A DNA stretch of 64,000 nt, from positions 62,001 through 126,000 of the forward strand of contig NZ_RHQN01000005.1 of NCBI RefSeq assembly GCF_003935425.1. Reading direction: 5' to 3'. Source of the stretch: Pseudomonas sp. v388. GTDB taxonomy: Bacteria > Pseudomonadota > Gammaproteobacteria > Pseudomonadales > Pseudomonadaceae. The notes beneath the pieces are model-generated. The model ran no database searches, was not told the DNA's origin, and saw nothing but the letters and a program-made list of their open reading frames with translations. Position numbers and translations under genes: made by a program. The number at the start of each line of letters is the position of its first letter. The first letter of the stretch is position 1. Of this stretch, positions 1 to 9,323 are shown piece by piece.

Positions 1-639
1 CACGGCACACAGCGCGCCGATGGCGAACGGAATGCGCCAGCCCCAGGAATGCAGCTCTTCGGTGGTCAGCACCTGTTGCAGCACGATCAGCACCGCCAGC
101 GCGATGAGCTGGCCGGAAATAAGGGTCACGTACTGGAAGCTGGAGAAGAAGCCGCGACGCTCCTTGGTTGCCATCTCGCTCAGGTAGGTTGCCGAGGTGC
201 CGTATTCACCGCCGACCGACAGGCCCTGCAGCAAGCGAGCCAGTACCAGCATGATCGGCGCGCCCACACCGATGGTTTCGTAACCTGGGGTCAGCGCGAT
301 GATCAGCGAGCCGAAGCACATCAGCAGCACCGAGGCCATCAGTGCAGCCTTGCGGCCTTTGTAGTCGGCATACAGGCCCATCAGCCAGCCGCCGATCGGG
401 CGCATCAGGAAGCCCACGGCAAAGATCGCCGCCGTGTTGAGCAGTTGCGCTGTGGTGTCGCCTTTCGGGAAAAAGACTTTGGCGAAGTACAGGGAGAAGG
501 CCGCGTAAACGTACCAGTCGTACCATTCGACCATGTTGCCGACCGATCCGCTAAAGATCGACTTGAGGCGACTGGAGGTGGTTTTCTCGGCAGCGCGTGC
601 GCCACCCGAGTCTTTCGGAAGGGAGTTGGAGATTTCCAT
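1..639 (-). CDS. kgtP: MFS alpha-ketoglutarate permease, 5' part (runs off the window)
   Basis: Inner-membrane proton symporter of the metabolite:H+ symporter (KgtP/ShiA/ProP-like) MFS family, probably importing alpha-ketoglutarate or a related dicarboxylate. The first 213 residues are present; the 3' part lies left of position 1. Seen: a hydrophilic N-terminus, the early family signature [13 protein letters not shown] (residues 34-46), several hydrophobic helices, and the loop 2-3 motif [10 protein letters not shown] (88-97). The start is the ATG at 639. A sigma-54 promoter and a palindrome lie upstream, and a DctB/DctD-type pair is encoded nearby. This resembles the MifS/MifR control of alpha-ketoglutarate uptake in P. 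aeruginosa. The substrate is inferred from family and context. Confidence 0.85.
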   Translation of the reverse strand, partial: MEISNSLPKDSGGARAAEKTTSSRLKSIFSGSVGNMVEWYDWYVYAAFSLYFAKVFFPKGDTTAQLLNTAAIFAVGFLMRPIGGWLMGLYADYKGRKAALMASVLLMCFGSLIIALTPGYETIGVGAPIMLVLARLLQGLSVGGEYGTSATYLSEMATKERRGFFSSFQYVTLISGQLIALAVLIVLQQVLTTEELHSWGWRIPFAIGALCAV

Positions 640-721
640 GGTGTTCCTTGCAGTCATTATTTTTAGAAGAGAGCACGGTGCGCCCTGGCGGTCGCATCGA
701 TGGCCCGCCTTGCCAGTGCTA

Positions 722-738
722 TAGCAGGACCTGTGCCA
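722..738 (-). promoter_or_regulatory. Sigma-54 (-24/-12) promoter of kgtP
   Basis: Read on the minus strand, TGGCAC-AGGTC-CTGCTA carries the invariant GG and GC separated by 10 nt, as in the RpoN consensus TGGCAC-N5-TTGCA, with one mismatch (C for the first T of TTGC). Transcription would start about 70 nt before the kgtP ATG. Confidence 0.7.
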
Positions 739-777
739 GAACGGACAGGCCCATGCCAGAGGGGTTTTTTCAGGCAG

Positions 778-797
778 ATGAGCGGAAATCCGCTCAT
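778..797. promoter_or_regulatory. Palindromic candidate enhancer (activator site) upstream of kgtP
   Basis: ATGAGCGGA-AA-TCCGCTCAT is a perfect 9-bp inverted repeat with a 2-nt centre. It lies about 75 nt upstream of the expected start from the sigma-54 promoter, the usual place for a dimeric NtrC/DctD-type activator site. No T-run follows it in the direction of the kinase gene ending at 854, so a terminator is less likely. Binding is inferred. Confidence 0.5.
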
Positions 798-853
798 GAA
801 GGGGAAGTAGGTAGGCGAAAAATTGCTGATCGAGGCCGGTGCGGCGACCTGAC

Positions 854-3355
854 TCAGGTCTTGGGTCGAGAAGATTGGGTCAGGTGCATGGAGCGCTTGG
901 CCGCCTTGCGCAACGTGGCGGCCAGTTCCTCGGTGGAGTAGGGTTTTTGCAGCAAGTCGAAACGCTGGTTTTCATCCTGGGCGAAATGGGCGAACTCAGT
1001 GCTGTAACCGGTGGTCAGGACCACCGGAATCCAGGGATACAGCGCTTCCATGCGCTCATGCAGCTCTATCCCGCTCATGCCCGGCATGGCGATGTCCGAG
1101 AACACCACCTGAAAACGCTCCGGGTTGCCCGCCAGTTCACGCAAGGCGTCCTGCGCACTGGTGACCCAATGAACCTCCAGGCCCAATTGCTCCAGCACCG
1201 GTTGCGCATAGGTGCCGATATTCTGGTTGTCCTCGACCATCAAAACGCTCAAACCCGGCATGCCGAGGGTCGTTTCGGGCGTGTCTTCAACGTCAGCACT
1301 GGCGTCACGGGGCGCGCTGGGCAGGTACAAGGTAAAACAGCTGCCGCTGCCCAGTTCGCTGTCCACCAGCACTTCACCACCCGACTGCTTGGCAAAGCCG
1401 AATACCTGGGAAAGGCCCAGGCCGGTGCCTTCTCCGACCCCCTTGGTGGTGTAGAACGGCTCGAAGATCGCGCCGAGCTTGTCCTGCGCGATGCCTGTGC
1501 CGGTGTCGGTCAGGGCGATGGTCACGTACTCGTCCGTGCCCAGAGCCGTATTCAGGCCTGGCGTTGCGCTGCGCGCCCGCCCGACCTGGATGCTCAGCCG
1601 GCCGGCGCCGGACATCGCGTCGCGGGCATTGACCACCATGTTGACCAGAGCGGTATCGAACTGGCTGCCGTCGGCAAAAATGAAGCAGGGTTCTTCAGGC
1701 ACATCGATCTGCACCTGAATCCGCGAGCCGGTGAGGGTGTCCATCATTTCGCCGATGCGCATCACGCTTTTGCCGACATCGAAGACTTCCGGCTGCAACG
1801 CCTGGCGCCGGGCGAAGGCCAGTAACTGGCCGGTGAGGCGCGCGGCGCGGTCCACGGTGCTGGAAATCGCCTCGACATACTTGAGCCGGCGTTCTTCGGC
1901 AAGGCCGGCCGGGCGCAGCAGGTCGCTGCACGAGCGAATGACCGTCAGCAGGTTGTTGAAGTCATGGGCGACACCGCCGGTGAGCTGGCCGATGGCTTCA
2001 AGCTTCTGCGACTGGCGCAACGCCTCTTCGGAAAGCCGCAATGCCTCGTCAGCTTCCACCTGGGCCTGAATATCGCGCCCTACCGCATGAATGAACTGCT
2101 GGTCGGGCACTGCCGTCCAGGCGATGGTTCGCCATGAGCCGTCCCGGTGTCGGTAGCGGTTCTTGAAGTTGGGAATATTGCTGCCGTGCTCCAGGCCGTG
2201 CATGGCCGCGCGGGTGCTGGCCAGGTCGTCGGGATGAACCAGGTTCAGGAACTGGCTGCCCGGTAGCTCGTCTTCCGACCAGCCGAGCGCCTGGGTCCAG
2301 GCCGGGTTGACCGCGTGAATGATGCCGTCGAACTGCGCGACCAGCATCAGGTCGGTGGACAGTCGCCAGATACGGTCGCGGTCCTGGGTACGTTCCAGGA
2401 CGCGTTGTTCCAGGCAATCGTTCAGGCCCTGCAGCGCTTGTTGCGCGTCCCGCAGTTCGGTCATATCGCGGGAAACGCACAGGATCTTTTCCGGATTACC
2501 CGCCTTGTCGAGGATCGGACTGACCTGGACGTGCCACCATTTCACCGTGCCGGCCATGGTCTGCGCGGTGCCCATGAAGCTTGCGCTGCGTCCGGCCTTG
2601 GCGGCTTCCACGGCGGCGCGGGCATCGATGTTGCCCTGGTCCTGCCAGAAATCCGGCCACGGGCAGCCGCGGAGGGCGTCGAAGTCGGTGACTTCCATGA
2701 TCCGCTGACCGCCTTCGCTCATGAAAACCAGGCGCGAGTCGAGATCGAGCACCTTGATGCAATCGTCGATGCTGGACAACACGCGCTGCGTGAACACCTC
2801 GGTTTCGTCATGGCGTGCCTGCACGGCCACCAGCGCTGTCGTTTCATTGGCATGGCAGAACATGCCTTCGACCAGCCCGCTGTCGCCATATAAAGGAGAG
2901 AATGACAGTGACCACCAGGTCTGTTGTTGCTGCCCGTCCCGGGCGACGACCAATGGCAGGTTCTCGCTACGGGCGCTGCCCCCGGCAAGCGCCTGCTCGG
3001 CCTGCGGGCGCACTTGCTCCCAGGCCTGACCCCAGACCGCCGCAACCGGCCGGCCCATGGCACGGTCGAGCGGTACGGGCAGCAGGACACGGCAGGCGTC
3101 ATTGAAGAACAAGGCGCGCTCGGTACCCCAGATCAGGTACGCGCTGTCCGGCGAGTTAAGCATCAGGCTCAGCGCGGACAACAATGCCATGGGCCAGTCC
3201 TCACGCGGACCCAGAGACGAGGCGGACCAGTCCGTAGCACGGATCAGTCGGCCCGTTTCGCCGCCGCCCAGAGGCAGATCGAGGGGAGTACTCAAGATGG
3301 AAGAAGCCCTTTTGCCGCGTCGAAGACCAGCGGCATCGATGAAACCGCGCATCAT
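854..3355 (-). CDS. PAS-containing hybrid sensor histidine kinase
   Basis: A soluble-looking 833-residue hybrid kinase with no obvious membrane helix. In order: an N-terminal PAS/GAF-like region (about 25-180), two more PAS segments (about 190-310 and 325-440, the second with the typical HPDDLA and RDGSWR strings), a HisKA domain with [11 protein letters not shown], an HATPase domain with the N box VVNARDAM and G box [12 protein letters not shown], and a C-terminal receiver with phospho-acceptor Asp in FSDIAMPG. No DNA-binding or Hpt domain is present. It lies between kgtP and the dctD-like gene, separated from the latter by a REPIN, so it is probably a separate transcript. The signal is unknown. 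The ATG at 3355 has only a weak Shine-Dalgarno sequence. Confidence 0.88.
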   Translation of the reverse strand: MMRGFIDAAGLRRGKRASSILSTPLDLPLGGGETGRLIRATDWSASSLGPREDWPMALLSALSLMLNSPDSAYLIWGTERALFFNDACRVLLPVPLDRAMGRPVAAVWGQAWEQVRPQAEQALAGGSARSENLPLVVARDGQQQQTWWSLSFSPLYGDSGLVEGMFCHANETTALVAVQARHDETEVFTQRVLSSIDDCIKVLDLDSRLVFMSEGGQRIMEVTDFDALRGCPWPDFWQDQGNIDARAAVEAAKAGRSASFMGTAQTMAGTVKWWHVQVSPILDKAGNPEKILCVSRDMTELRDAQQALQGLNDCLEQRVLERTQDRDRIWRLSTDLMLVAQFDGIIHAVNPAWTQALGWSEDELPGSQFLNLVHPDDLASTRAAMHGLEHGSNIPNFKNRYRHRDGSWRTIAWTAVPDQQFIHAVGRDIQAQVEADEALRLSEEALRQSQKLEAIGQLTGGVAHDFNNLLTVIRSCSDLLRPAGLAEERRLKYVEAISSTVDRAARLTGQLLAFARRQALQPEVFDVGKSVMRIGEMMDTLTGSRIQVQIDVPEEPCFIFADGSQFDTALVNMVVNARDAMSGAGRLSIQVGRARSATPGLNTALGTDEYVTIALTDTGTGIAQDKLGAIFEPFYTTKGVGEGTGLGLSQVFGFAKQSGGEVLVDSELGSGSCFTLYLPSAPRDASADVEDTPETTLGMPGLSVLMVEDNQNIGTYAQPVLEQLGLEVHWVTSAQDALRELAGNPERFQVVFSDIAMPGMSGIELHERMEALYPWIPVVLTTGYSTEFAHFAQDENQRFDLLQKPYSTEELAATLRKAAKRSMHLTQSSRPKT

Positions 3356-3412
3356 GGCATTGCAAGGTGTTACTGACCACCTTCCACGACAAACGGCTCG
3401 GCGTCAGTCTTC

Positions 3413-3552
3413 TGCAGGAGCGGACTCGTCCGCGAAGACATTCTTACCGCCGCCGGAGTTCTTGCCCCTGTACCGGGCTCTTTGCGTACAAGCAGAGCGC
3501 CTTCAGTATCGTCTTCGCCAGCAAGACGGATCGCCGCCCGCTCGCTCCTACA
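3413..3552. repeat. REPIN-like pair of inverted REP sequences
   Basis: A left unit reading TGCAGGAGCGGACTCG...CGCGAAGAC and a right unit reading GTCTTCGCCAGCAAG...GCTCGCTCCTACA face each other across a spacer, the usual layout of P. fluorescens REP doublets. They fill the gap between the hybrid kinase start and the dctD-like stop. Confidence 0.6.
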
Positions 3553-3580
3553 ATGATTGCTGCGCCTTCAAGGATGCAGC

Positions 3581-4909
3581 TCACCCCAGAAACATTTCCC
3601 TGACCAGCCCGTGACGCTGCATCTTTTCGTTCAGCGTGCGGCGTGGCAGCTGCAATTCATTGAGGACCGCCTTGATGTCGCCTTTGTGCCGACTCAACGC
3701 CGCCCGCAGGCATTGGGCCTCGAAGGCTTCCTGCTGGGCGGCCAGGGATTGTCCCGGCGGGGTTTCGTCCACCGGCTGCGGATTGAGGCCCAGCGTCTCG
3801 CGCTCGGCGGCATTGGCCAGCTCCCGGACGTTGCCGGGCCAGTCATGACTGAGCAGCAGGCTCAACTGCACAGCGCTCAAGGTCGGCGGTTCGCGACCCA
3901 TGCGTTCGGCGGCGGCGCGGGCGAAATGGCTGAACAACAGGGCAATGTCTTCGCGGCGTTCACGCAGTGGCGGCAGGCGCAGTTCGGCGACGTTGAGCCG
4001 ATACGCCAAGTCTTCGCGAAAACGACCGGCCCGGGCTTCCTCCAGCAGATCCGGCTTGGTCGCGGCAATCACGCGCAGGTCCACTTCAATGCTCTGGTTG
4101 GAACCCAAGCGTTCCAGACGTTTGTCCTGCAACACCCGCAGCAGCTTGACCTGCTGGGCCATGGGCATGCTTTCGATTTCATCGAGGAACAGCGTGCCGC
4201 CGTCGGCATACTCCAGCCTGCCGATCCGCTTGCCCTGGGCGCCGGTGAAGGCCCCGCTCTCATGGCCGAACAGCTCGGCCTCGAACAGGTGTTCGGGAAT
4301 CGCCGCGCAGTTGAGTGCCACGAACGGCTTGCTCGCCCGCGGACCGAAGTCATGCAGGCAGCGCGCGACCAGTTCCTTGCCGCTGCCGGTTTCGCCACGG
4401 ATGATCACGTTGACCGGCAGTTGCGACAGGTCCAGCACCTGACGCCGTAACGTCTGCAGGCTGGGTGAAACGCCCAGCAAGGTCGCGTCCAGCTTGCTGC
4501 GGGCATCGGCCTGTTCATGCAGACGGCGGTTTTCCAGCACCAGCTGGCGCTTTTCCATGGCACGCCGCAGGTTGCTGATCAGGGTTTCCGGGCTGAAGGG
4601 TTTTTCCAGAAAATCATAGGCACCTTCACGCATGGCCTGTACGGCCATGGGCACGTCGCCGTGGCCGGTGAGCAGGATCACCGGCAGGTCCTTGTCCCGC
4701 GCCTGCAGTCGGGCGAGCAATTCCAGCCCGCTGAGGCCCGGCATGCGCACGTCGGTCACGATCACGCCGGGGAAATGTTCGGGCAGGCGCGCCAGGCATT
4801 CTTCGGCACGACCGAAGACCTGTACCGCAAAGCCGGACAACGTGAGCCATTGCTCGATGGCTTCACGGATCGGGGCTTCGTCATCCACCACTATCACTGA
4901 GTTCAGCAT
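3581..4909 (-). CDS. Sigma-54-dependent response regulator, DctD/MifR-like
   Basis: NtrC-family enhancer-binding response regulator of 442 residues. The receiver has phospho-acceptor Asp53 in VTDVRMPG and the conserved Lys in EKPF. The AAA+ domain has Walker A GETGSGKE, the sigma-54 contact loop GAFTGA and Walker B LFLDEIES. A C-terminal Fis-type HTH follows (LNELQLPRRTLNEKM). Its start overlaps the stop of the kinase gene by 7 nt, so the two are translationally coupled. Family members of this type activate C4-dicarboxylate or alpha-ketoglutarate transporters. The kgtP gene in the same orientation, with a sigma-54 promoter and palindrome, is the obvious target; that link is inferred. Confidence 0.9.
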   Translation of the reverse strand: MLNSVIVVDDEAPIREAIEQWLTLSGFAVQVFGRAEECLARLPEHFPGVIVTDVRMPGLSGLELLARLQARDKDLPVILLTGHGDVPMAVQAMREGAYDFLEKPFSPETLISNLRRAMEKRQLVLENRRLHEQADARSKLDATLLGVSPSLQTLRRQVLDLSQLPVNVIIRGETGSGKELVARCLHDFGPRASKPFVALNCAAIPEHLFEAELFGHESGAFTGAQGKRIGRLEYADGGTLFLDEIESMPMAQQVKLLRVLQDKRLERLGSNQSIEVDLRVIAATKPDLLEEARAGRFREDLAYRLNVAELRLPPLRERREDIALLFSHFARAAAERMGREPPTLSAVQLSLLLSHDWPGNVRELANAAERETLGLNPQPVDETPPGQSLAAQQEAFEAQCLRAALSRHKGDIKAVLNELQLPRRTLNEKMQRHGLVREMFLG

Positions 4910-6672
4910 GCTATGTCGGGCTCCAGGAAATCATTGGGCAGGTGGAACCAGAACACCGCGCCGTTGCCGTGATTTTCCACCATCAGGCGATCGCCCAGTT
5001 CATGGATGATTGCATACGACACCGCCAGACCGAGGCCAAGGCCGTCGCCCACCGGCTTGGTGGTGAAGAACGGGTCGAAAACGCTGGTCAGATGATCCGT
5101 GGCGATCCCGCCGCCGCTGTCGCCCACACTCAAGCGCCAGCGACCTTTCTGCGCTTCGATGCGGACTTCCAGGCGCTTGTGCGGCTTGTCACGCATGGCG
5201 TCCAGCGCATTACGCAGCAGATTGATCAGCACCTGTTCCAGGCGAATCGCGTCGCCGCGCACCCACGCCGGACGCGACAGATGCAGCACGCACTCGACCC
5301 GCTCCTCACGAAGACGCGGATCGAGCAGCAGCAGTGCCTGATCGACCACCGTCGCCAGATCCAGCCGTTCGCGCAGGCCGCTGGGGCTTTTACGGGCAAA
5401 GGTCTTCAAATGGCTGGTGAGGGCGGCCATGCGCGTCAGTTGCTGATCGACCGGCACCAGCGCCTTGCAGGCGTCGTCGACACGGCCCTGGTCAAGCAGC
5501 AGGCGCACGGTTGCCAATTGCATGCGTTGGGCCGTCAACGGCTGATTGATCTCGTGGGCCAGCGCTGCCGACATTTGCCCCAGTGCCGCCAGTTTGGTCG
5601 ATTGCACCAAGCCGTCCTGCGCGGTGCGCAGATCGCGGGTGCGTTCCTGCACCAGTCGCTCCAGCTCGTCGCGGCTGCGTTCGCGCATGCGCGCCAGCCG
5701 CCAGCGCTGGTAAAGGAACAGGCCGAGGAACACCAGCGTCAGCCAGGTTCCGGCCGCCGCCAGGGCGGCATTGCGAATGTCTTCGTTGGCCGTCTGCGGT
5801 TTGCGCAACAGGTGCAACGTCCAGTTCTCATCCGGCAGCGGCAGCGATTCCCACAAGTAGTCGGTCATGCCTTCCGGCCCGTCTACCCGGCTCAGCCTGC
5901 TGGACGGGCCAAAACTGTCCAGGGTCCGGCTGCGCAGGGGCGAGAGCGGCTTCTTGTCGTATTGGCGGGTGCGCATCAGCTCGGCGCGGCCCTCCGCCGA
6001 AATCGGCTGCATCTCGCGATACCGCCAGCCCGGACGGTTGGCGATGAAGACGATGCCTTTCTCATCGCTGACCAGCAACAGATCGTCGCCCTGGCCCCAT
6101 TCATTCTCCAGGTTGGGGAATTCCAGCTTCACGACCATCGCACCGCTGAACTGCCCGGTTTCGTCCAGCACCGCATTGGACAGAAAGTAGCCTGGAATAC
6201 CGGTGGTGACGCCGACGGCATAAAAGCGGCCCACGCCATTGGCCCGGGTCTGCTGGAAGTACGGACGGAAGCCGTAGTTATGGCCCACGTAGCTGTTGGG
6301 TTTGCGCCAGTTGCTCGCGCCGACGGCAAGGCCATTGCGGTCGAGCAATTCGAGGGACGATGAATGGGCGGTTTCGTTGATTCTTTCGAGCTTGCGATTG
6401 AGCGCGTTCTGGGCGGTGGCGGTGATCGGCCCGTTGACCGCGGCACGAATTTCCGGGTCCAGCGCCAGCACCGATGGCAGCGCGCGGTAGCGTTCGATCA
6501 GGGTGTGCAGGGTATTGGCGTAGAGCGACAGTTGCCCGCCGGCGCGAACGACTTCTTCCGACAAGGCATGTCGCTGCGCCTGACGCATCGCCAGCCCGGC
6601 CGACAAGGCCGCACCCGCCAGAATCAACAGGACATACAGGGTGATGCGCAGGTAACGATGCTTGAAAGTCAT
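4903..6672 (-). CDS. Membrane sensor histidine kinase, DctB/MifS-like
   Basis: Inner-membrane histidine kinase of 589 residues. An N-terminal helix (about 9-27) is followed by a periplasmic double-Cache/PAS-like sensor (about 30-300, including YVGHNYGFRPYF), a second helix (about 303-322), a linker with coiled-coil character, a HisKA domain with ALAHEINQPL and an HATPase domain (LINLLRNALDAM, GDGLGLGLAVSY). This is the DctB layout for dicarboxylate sensing. It forms an overlapping pair with the downstream DctD-like regulator. The ligand is probably a dicarboxylate such as alpha-ketoglutarate, from family and context. The ATG at 6672 is the only reasonable start before the first helix. Confidence 0.9.
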   Translation of the reverse strand: MTFKHRYLRITLYVLLILAGAALSAGLAMRQAQRHALSEEVVRAGGQLSLYANTLHTLIERYRALPSVLALDPEIRAAVNGPITATAQNALNRKLERINETAHSSSLELLDRNGLAVGASNWRKPNSYVGHNYGFRPYFQQTRANGVGRFYAVGVTTGIPGYFLSNAVLDETGQFSGAMVVKLEFPNLENEWGQGDDLLLVSDEKGIVFIANRPGWRYREMQPISAEGRAELMRTRQYDKKPLSPLRSRTLDSFGPSSRLSRVDGPEGMTDYLWESLPLPDENWTLHLLRKPQTANEDIRNAALAAAGTWLTLVFLGLFLYQRWRLARMRERSRDELERLVQERTRDLRTAQDGLVQSTKLAALGQMSAALAHEINQPLTAQRMQLATVRLLLDQGRVDDACKALVPVDQQLTRMAALTSHLKTFARKSPSGLRERLDLATVVDQALLLLDPRLREERVECVLHLSRPAWVRGDAIRLEQVLINLLRNALDAMRDKPHKRLEVRIEAQKGRWRLSVGDSGGGIATDHLTSVFDPFFTTKPVGDGLGLGLAVSYAIIHELGDRLMVENHGNGAVFWFHLPNDFLEPDIAC

Positions 6673-6705
6673 GACAGATGGGCTGCCTGAAGGGTCCGTG
6701 CGAAC

Positions 6706-6732
6706 GCATTCGCGGGTCTGGCCCGCGAATGC
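6706..6732. terminator. Perfect 11-bp hairpin between bglX and the dctB-like gene
   Basis: GCATTCGCGGG-tctgg-CCCGCGAATGC forms an 11-bp stem with a 5-nt loop between two genes read leftward. It could end bglX transcripts or be a REP-like palindrome. No T-run follows it. Confidence 0.45.
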
Positions 6733-6762
6733 GCCGTGAGCGGCTCTAAAGCAAATGAAGCG

Positions 6763-9069
6763 TTACAGCAGATTGAAGGTGGCTTCCCTCACCGCCTCGG
6801 AGTCCAGGCCGATCATGACCTTGAACTCCCCAGGCTCGGCAGCATACTTGAGCTCGGTGTCGAAGAACTTCAGATCTTCTTCGCTGAGCGTGAAGCTGAC
6901 GACCTTCTCCTCACCCGGCTCAAGGGTGACTTTCTGGAAGTTCTTCAGTTCCTTGACCGGACGGCTGATGGACGCCGCTATGTCGCGCAGGTACAGCTGG
7001 ACGATGGTGGCGCCCGCCAGTTTGCCGGTGTTTTTCACCGTCACGCTGGCCGTCAGCTTGCCGTCGCGGGCCATCTCGGCACTGGACAGTTTCACGTCGG
7101 AAACGTCAAAGCGGGTGTAGCTCAGGCCATACCCGAACGGGAACAGCGCGCCATTGGGTTCTTCGAAGTAGTGCGACGTGTAGTTGCCCGGCTTGCCCGG
7201 CGTGTAAGGCCGGCCTGTGTTCAGGTGCGCGTAGTAAAGCGGCAGTTGGCCGATGGAGCGGGGGAACGACATCGGCAGTTTGCCGCTGGGGTTGTAGTCG
7301 CCGAACAACACGTCGGCCACTGCGTTGCCGCCTTCGGTGCCCGGGAACCAGGTTTCCAGCATGGCATCGGCCTGTTCCAGTTCGTCGGTCAGAATCAACG
7401 GACGACCATTCATCAGGACCAGCACCAGCGGTTTGCCGGTGGCCTTGAGTGCCTTGATCAGGTCGCGCTGCTTGCCCGGAATGTTCAGGGAGCTGCGGCT
7501 GGCCGACTCATGGGACATACCGCGCGACTCACCGACCACGGCTACGATCACGTCAGCTTTCTCAGCCACTTTCACCGCTTCGTCGATCATTTCCTGTGCC
7601 GGACGCGGATCGACTTCCACCTCGGGCTCGATGAAGTTCAGGTACTTGAGGATCGCTTCGTTGTCGCTGACGTTGGCGCCACGGGCATACACCAGTCTGG
7701 CCTTGTCGCCGACCGCATTGGCCAGGCCTTCATACACCGTCACGGACTGGTGGGGACGGCCGGCGGCGGACCAGCTGCCCAGCATGTCGAGCTTGCTCTG
7801 GGCCAGGCCGCCGATGACGGCGATAGTGCCTTGCTTCTTGAGCGGCAGGGTTTCGTTGTGGTTCTTGAGCAATACCAGGGTCTTGCGCGAAACGTCGCGG
7901 GCTTCGGCGCGATGCAGGCGATCATCCGAATAAGTGTCGGCCGGGTCCTGTTCCGCGACACCGATGCGGCCGTAAGGCTTGGCGAACAGGCCCATGTCGT
8001 ACTTGGCACCCAGCACTTCACGCACGGCATTGTCGATTTCCTGCATGGAAACCTCGCCATCCTTCACCAGCCCCGGCAACTGCTCACCATAGGCTACATC
8101 GTTCATGCTCAGGTCGATGCCGGCCTTGATCGACAGCTTGGCGGCTTCACGGTAGTCCTTGGCCACGCCGTGCTCGATCAGTTCCTTGATCGCGCCGTGG
8201 TCGCTGATGGTCACGCCCTTGAAGCCCCAGTCCTTGCGCAGCAAATCCTGCATCAGCCAGGTGTTGGAGGTGGACGGAATGCCGTTGATGGAATTGAGCG
8301 CGACCATCACACCGCCGGCACCGGCGTCGATGGCGGCGCGGTAGGGCGGCAGATAGTCCTGGTACATGCGCGTCTTGCTCATGTCCACGGTGTTGTAGTC
8401 GCGACCGCCTTCGACGGCGCCGTACAGGGCAAAGTGCTTGACCGCGGCCATGATGCTGTCGTTGTTCGCCGGGCTCTGGCCCTGGAACGAACGAACCATG
8501 ACGTCGGAGATGCGCGAGACCAGATAAGTGTCCTCGCCGAACCCTTCGGAGCTGCGGCCCCAGCGTGGGTCGCGGGACACGTCGACCATGGGCGCGAACG
8601 TCATGTCCAGGCCGTCGGCGGCCGCTTCCCGGGCAGAAATCCGGCCGGTCAGTGCAATGGCGTCCATGTCCCAGCTGGCCGCCATGCCCAGGCTGATCGG
8701 GAAAATCGTGCGGTGACCGTGGATCACGTCGTAGGCGAAGAACATCGGGATCTTCAGGCGGCTCTTGGCGACAGCCGCTTCCTGCAACGGACGGTTTTCC
8801 GAACGTGTAATCGAATTGAAAGTGCCGCCGATGCGTCCGGCGGCAATTTCCTTGAGGATCATGGGTTGCGGCATTTCCTGGCTGATGCTGATCAGCCGCA
8901 GCTGCCCGATTTTCTCATCGAGGGTCATCTGCTTCATCAGGTTCGAGATGAATGCATTCTTGTCTTGCAGCGTGGTTTTGCTGGGGGTGACGGCAGCGGC
9001 AGTGGCGTCGGCCATTGCCGTGTGGCTGGCCAGACTGACCAGCAAACCTACTAAACACAGCTTATTCAT
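6763..9069 (-). CDS. bglX: Periplasmic beta-glucosidase, GH3 family
   Basis: Glycoside hydrolase family 3 enzyme of 768 residues, the usual BglX length, releasing glucose from beta-glucosides in the periplasm. Seen: a signal peptide (about 1-21, ending AMA), the GH3 N-terminal barrel with APMVDVSRDPRWGR and the substrate-binding KHFALYG, the catalytic nucleophile Asp in VTISDHGAI, the GH3 C-terminal alpha/beta domain (KTLVLLKNHNETLPL), and a C-terminal fibronectin III-like domain (SVTVKNTGKLAGATIVQLY). It is a single gene with about 250 bp of upstream DNA shared with the divergent TPM gene. Nothing in the reading frame looks damaged. Confidence 0.95.
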   Translation of the reverse strand: MNKLCLVGLLVSLASHTAMADATAAAVTPSKTTLQDKNAFISNLMKQMTLDEKIGQLRLISISQEMPQPMILKEIAAGRIGGTFNSITRSENRPLQEAAVAKSRLKIPMFFAYDVIHGHRTIFPISLGMAASWDMDAIALTGRISAREAAADGLDMTFAPMVDVSRDPRWGRSSEGFGEDTYLVSRISDVMVRSFQGQSPANNDSIMAAVKHFALYGAVEGGRDYNTVDMSKTRMYQDYLPPYRAAIDAGAGGVMVALNSINGIPSTSNTWLMQDLLRKDWGFKGVTISDHGAIKELIEHGVAKDYREAAKLSIKAGIDLSMNDVAYGEQLPGLVKDGEVSMQEIDNAVREVLGAKYDMGLFAKPYGRIGVAEQDPADTYSDDRLHRAEARDVSRKTLVLLKNHNETLPLKKQGTIAVIGGLAQSKLDMLGSWSAAGRPHQSVTVYEGLANAVGDKARLVYARGANVSDNEAILKYLNFIEPEVEVDPRPAQEMIDEAVKVAEKADVIVAVVGESRGMSHESASRSSLNIPGKQRDLIKALKATGKPLVLVLMNGRPLILTDELEQADAMLETWFPGTEGGNAVADVLFGDYNPSGKLPMSFPRSIGQLPLYYAHLNTGRPYTPGKPGNYTSHYFEEPNGALFPFGYGLSYTRFDVSDVKLSSAEMARDGKLTASVTVKNTGKLAGATIVQLYLRDIAASISRPVKELKNFQKVTLEPGEEKVVSFTLSEEDLKFFDTELKYAAEPGEFKVMIGLDSEAVREATFNLL

Positions 9070-9323
9070 GAATGATTTCTCAAGGCTTTTGCAGGCAACT
9101 CGCGTTTAATACCCGGTAGCCAGATATTGGGTTTTAGACCTTTGGCCTTTATTGTTCGAGCCGGACAAGAGCGTAGCTGCTGTTCGTCGGCGTGCTTCAG
9201 GCAACGGCGACGCGGCGGGTTCTGACCAACACTCGGGCGTTGGCGACGGATTATGCCGGGGAACTCCCGATTTAGCTAAGCGTGTCGTGTCGACTGAAAC
9301 AACCGGTTACTGGAGGTAGGGAT

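Noticed and set aside
778-797. Palindrome as the terminator of the hybrid kinase gene
   Set aside because: In the kinase direction it is followed by A-rich, not T-rich sequence, and its distance to the sigma-54 element fits an activator site better. A terminator role is not fully excluded.
6736-9054. 772-codon plus-strand open frame opposite bglX, with similar long frames at 4942-6363, 14548-16593, 18829-19983 and 44778-46046
   Set aside because: Shadows of real minus- or plus-strand genes caused by high GC at third positions. Their translations are rich in His, Gln and Arg, have no domains, and the opposite strand carries well-known proteins.
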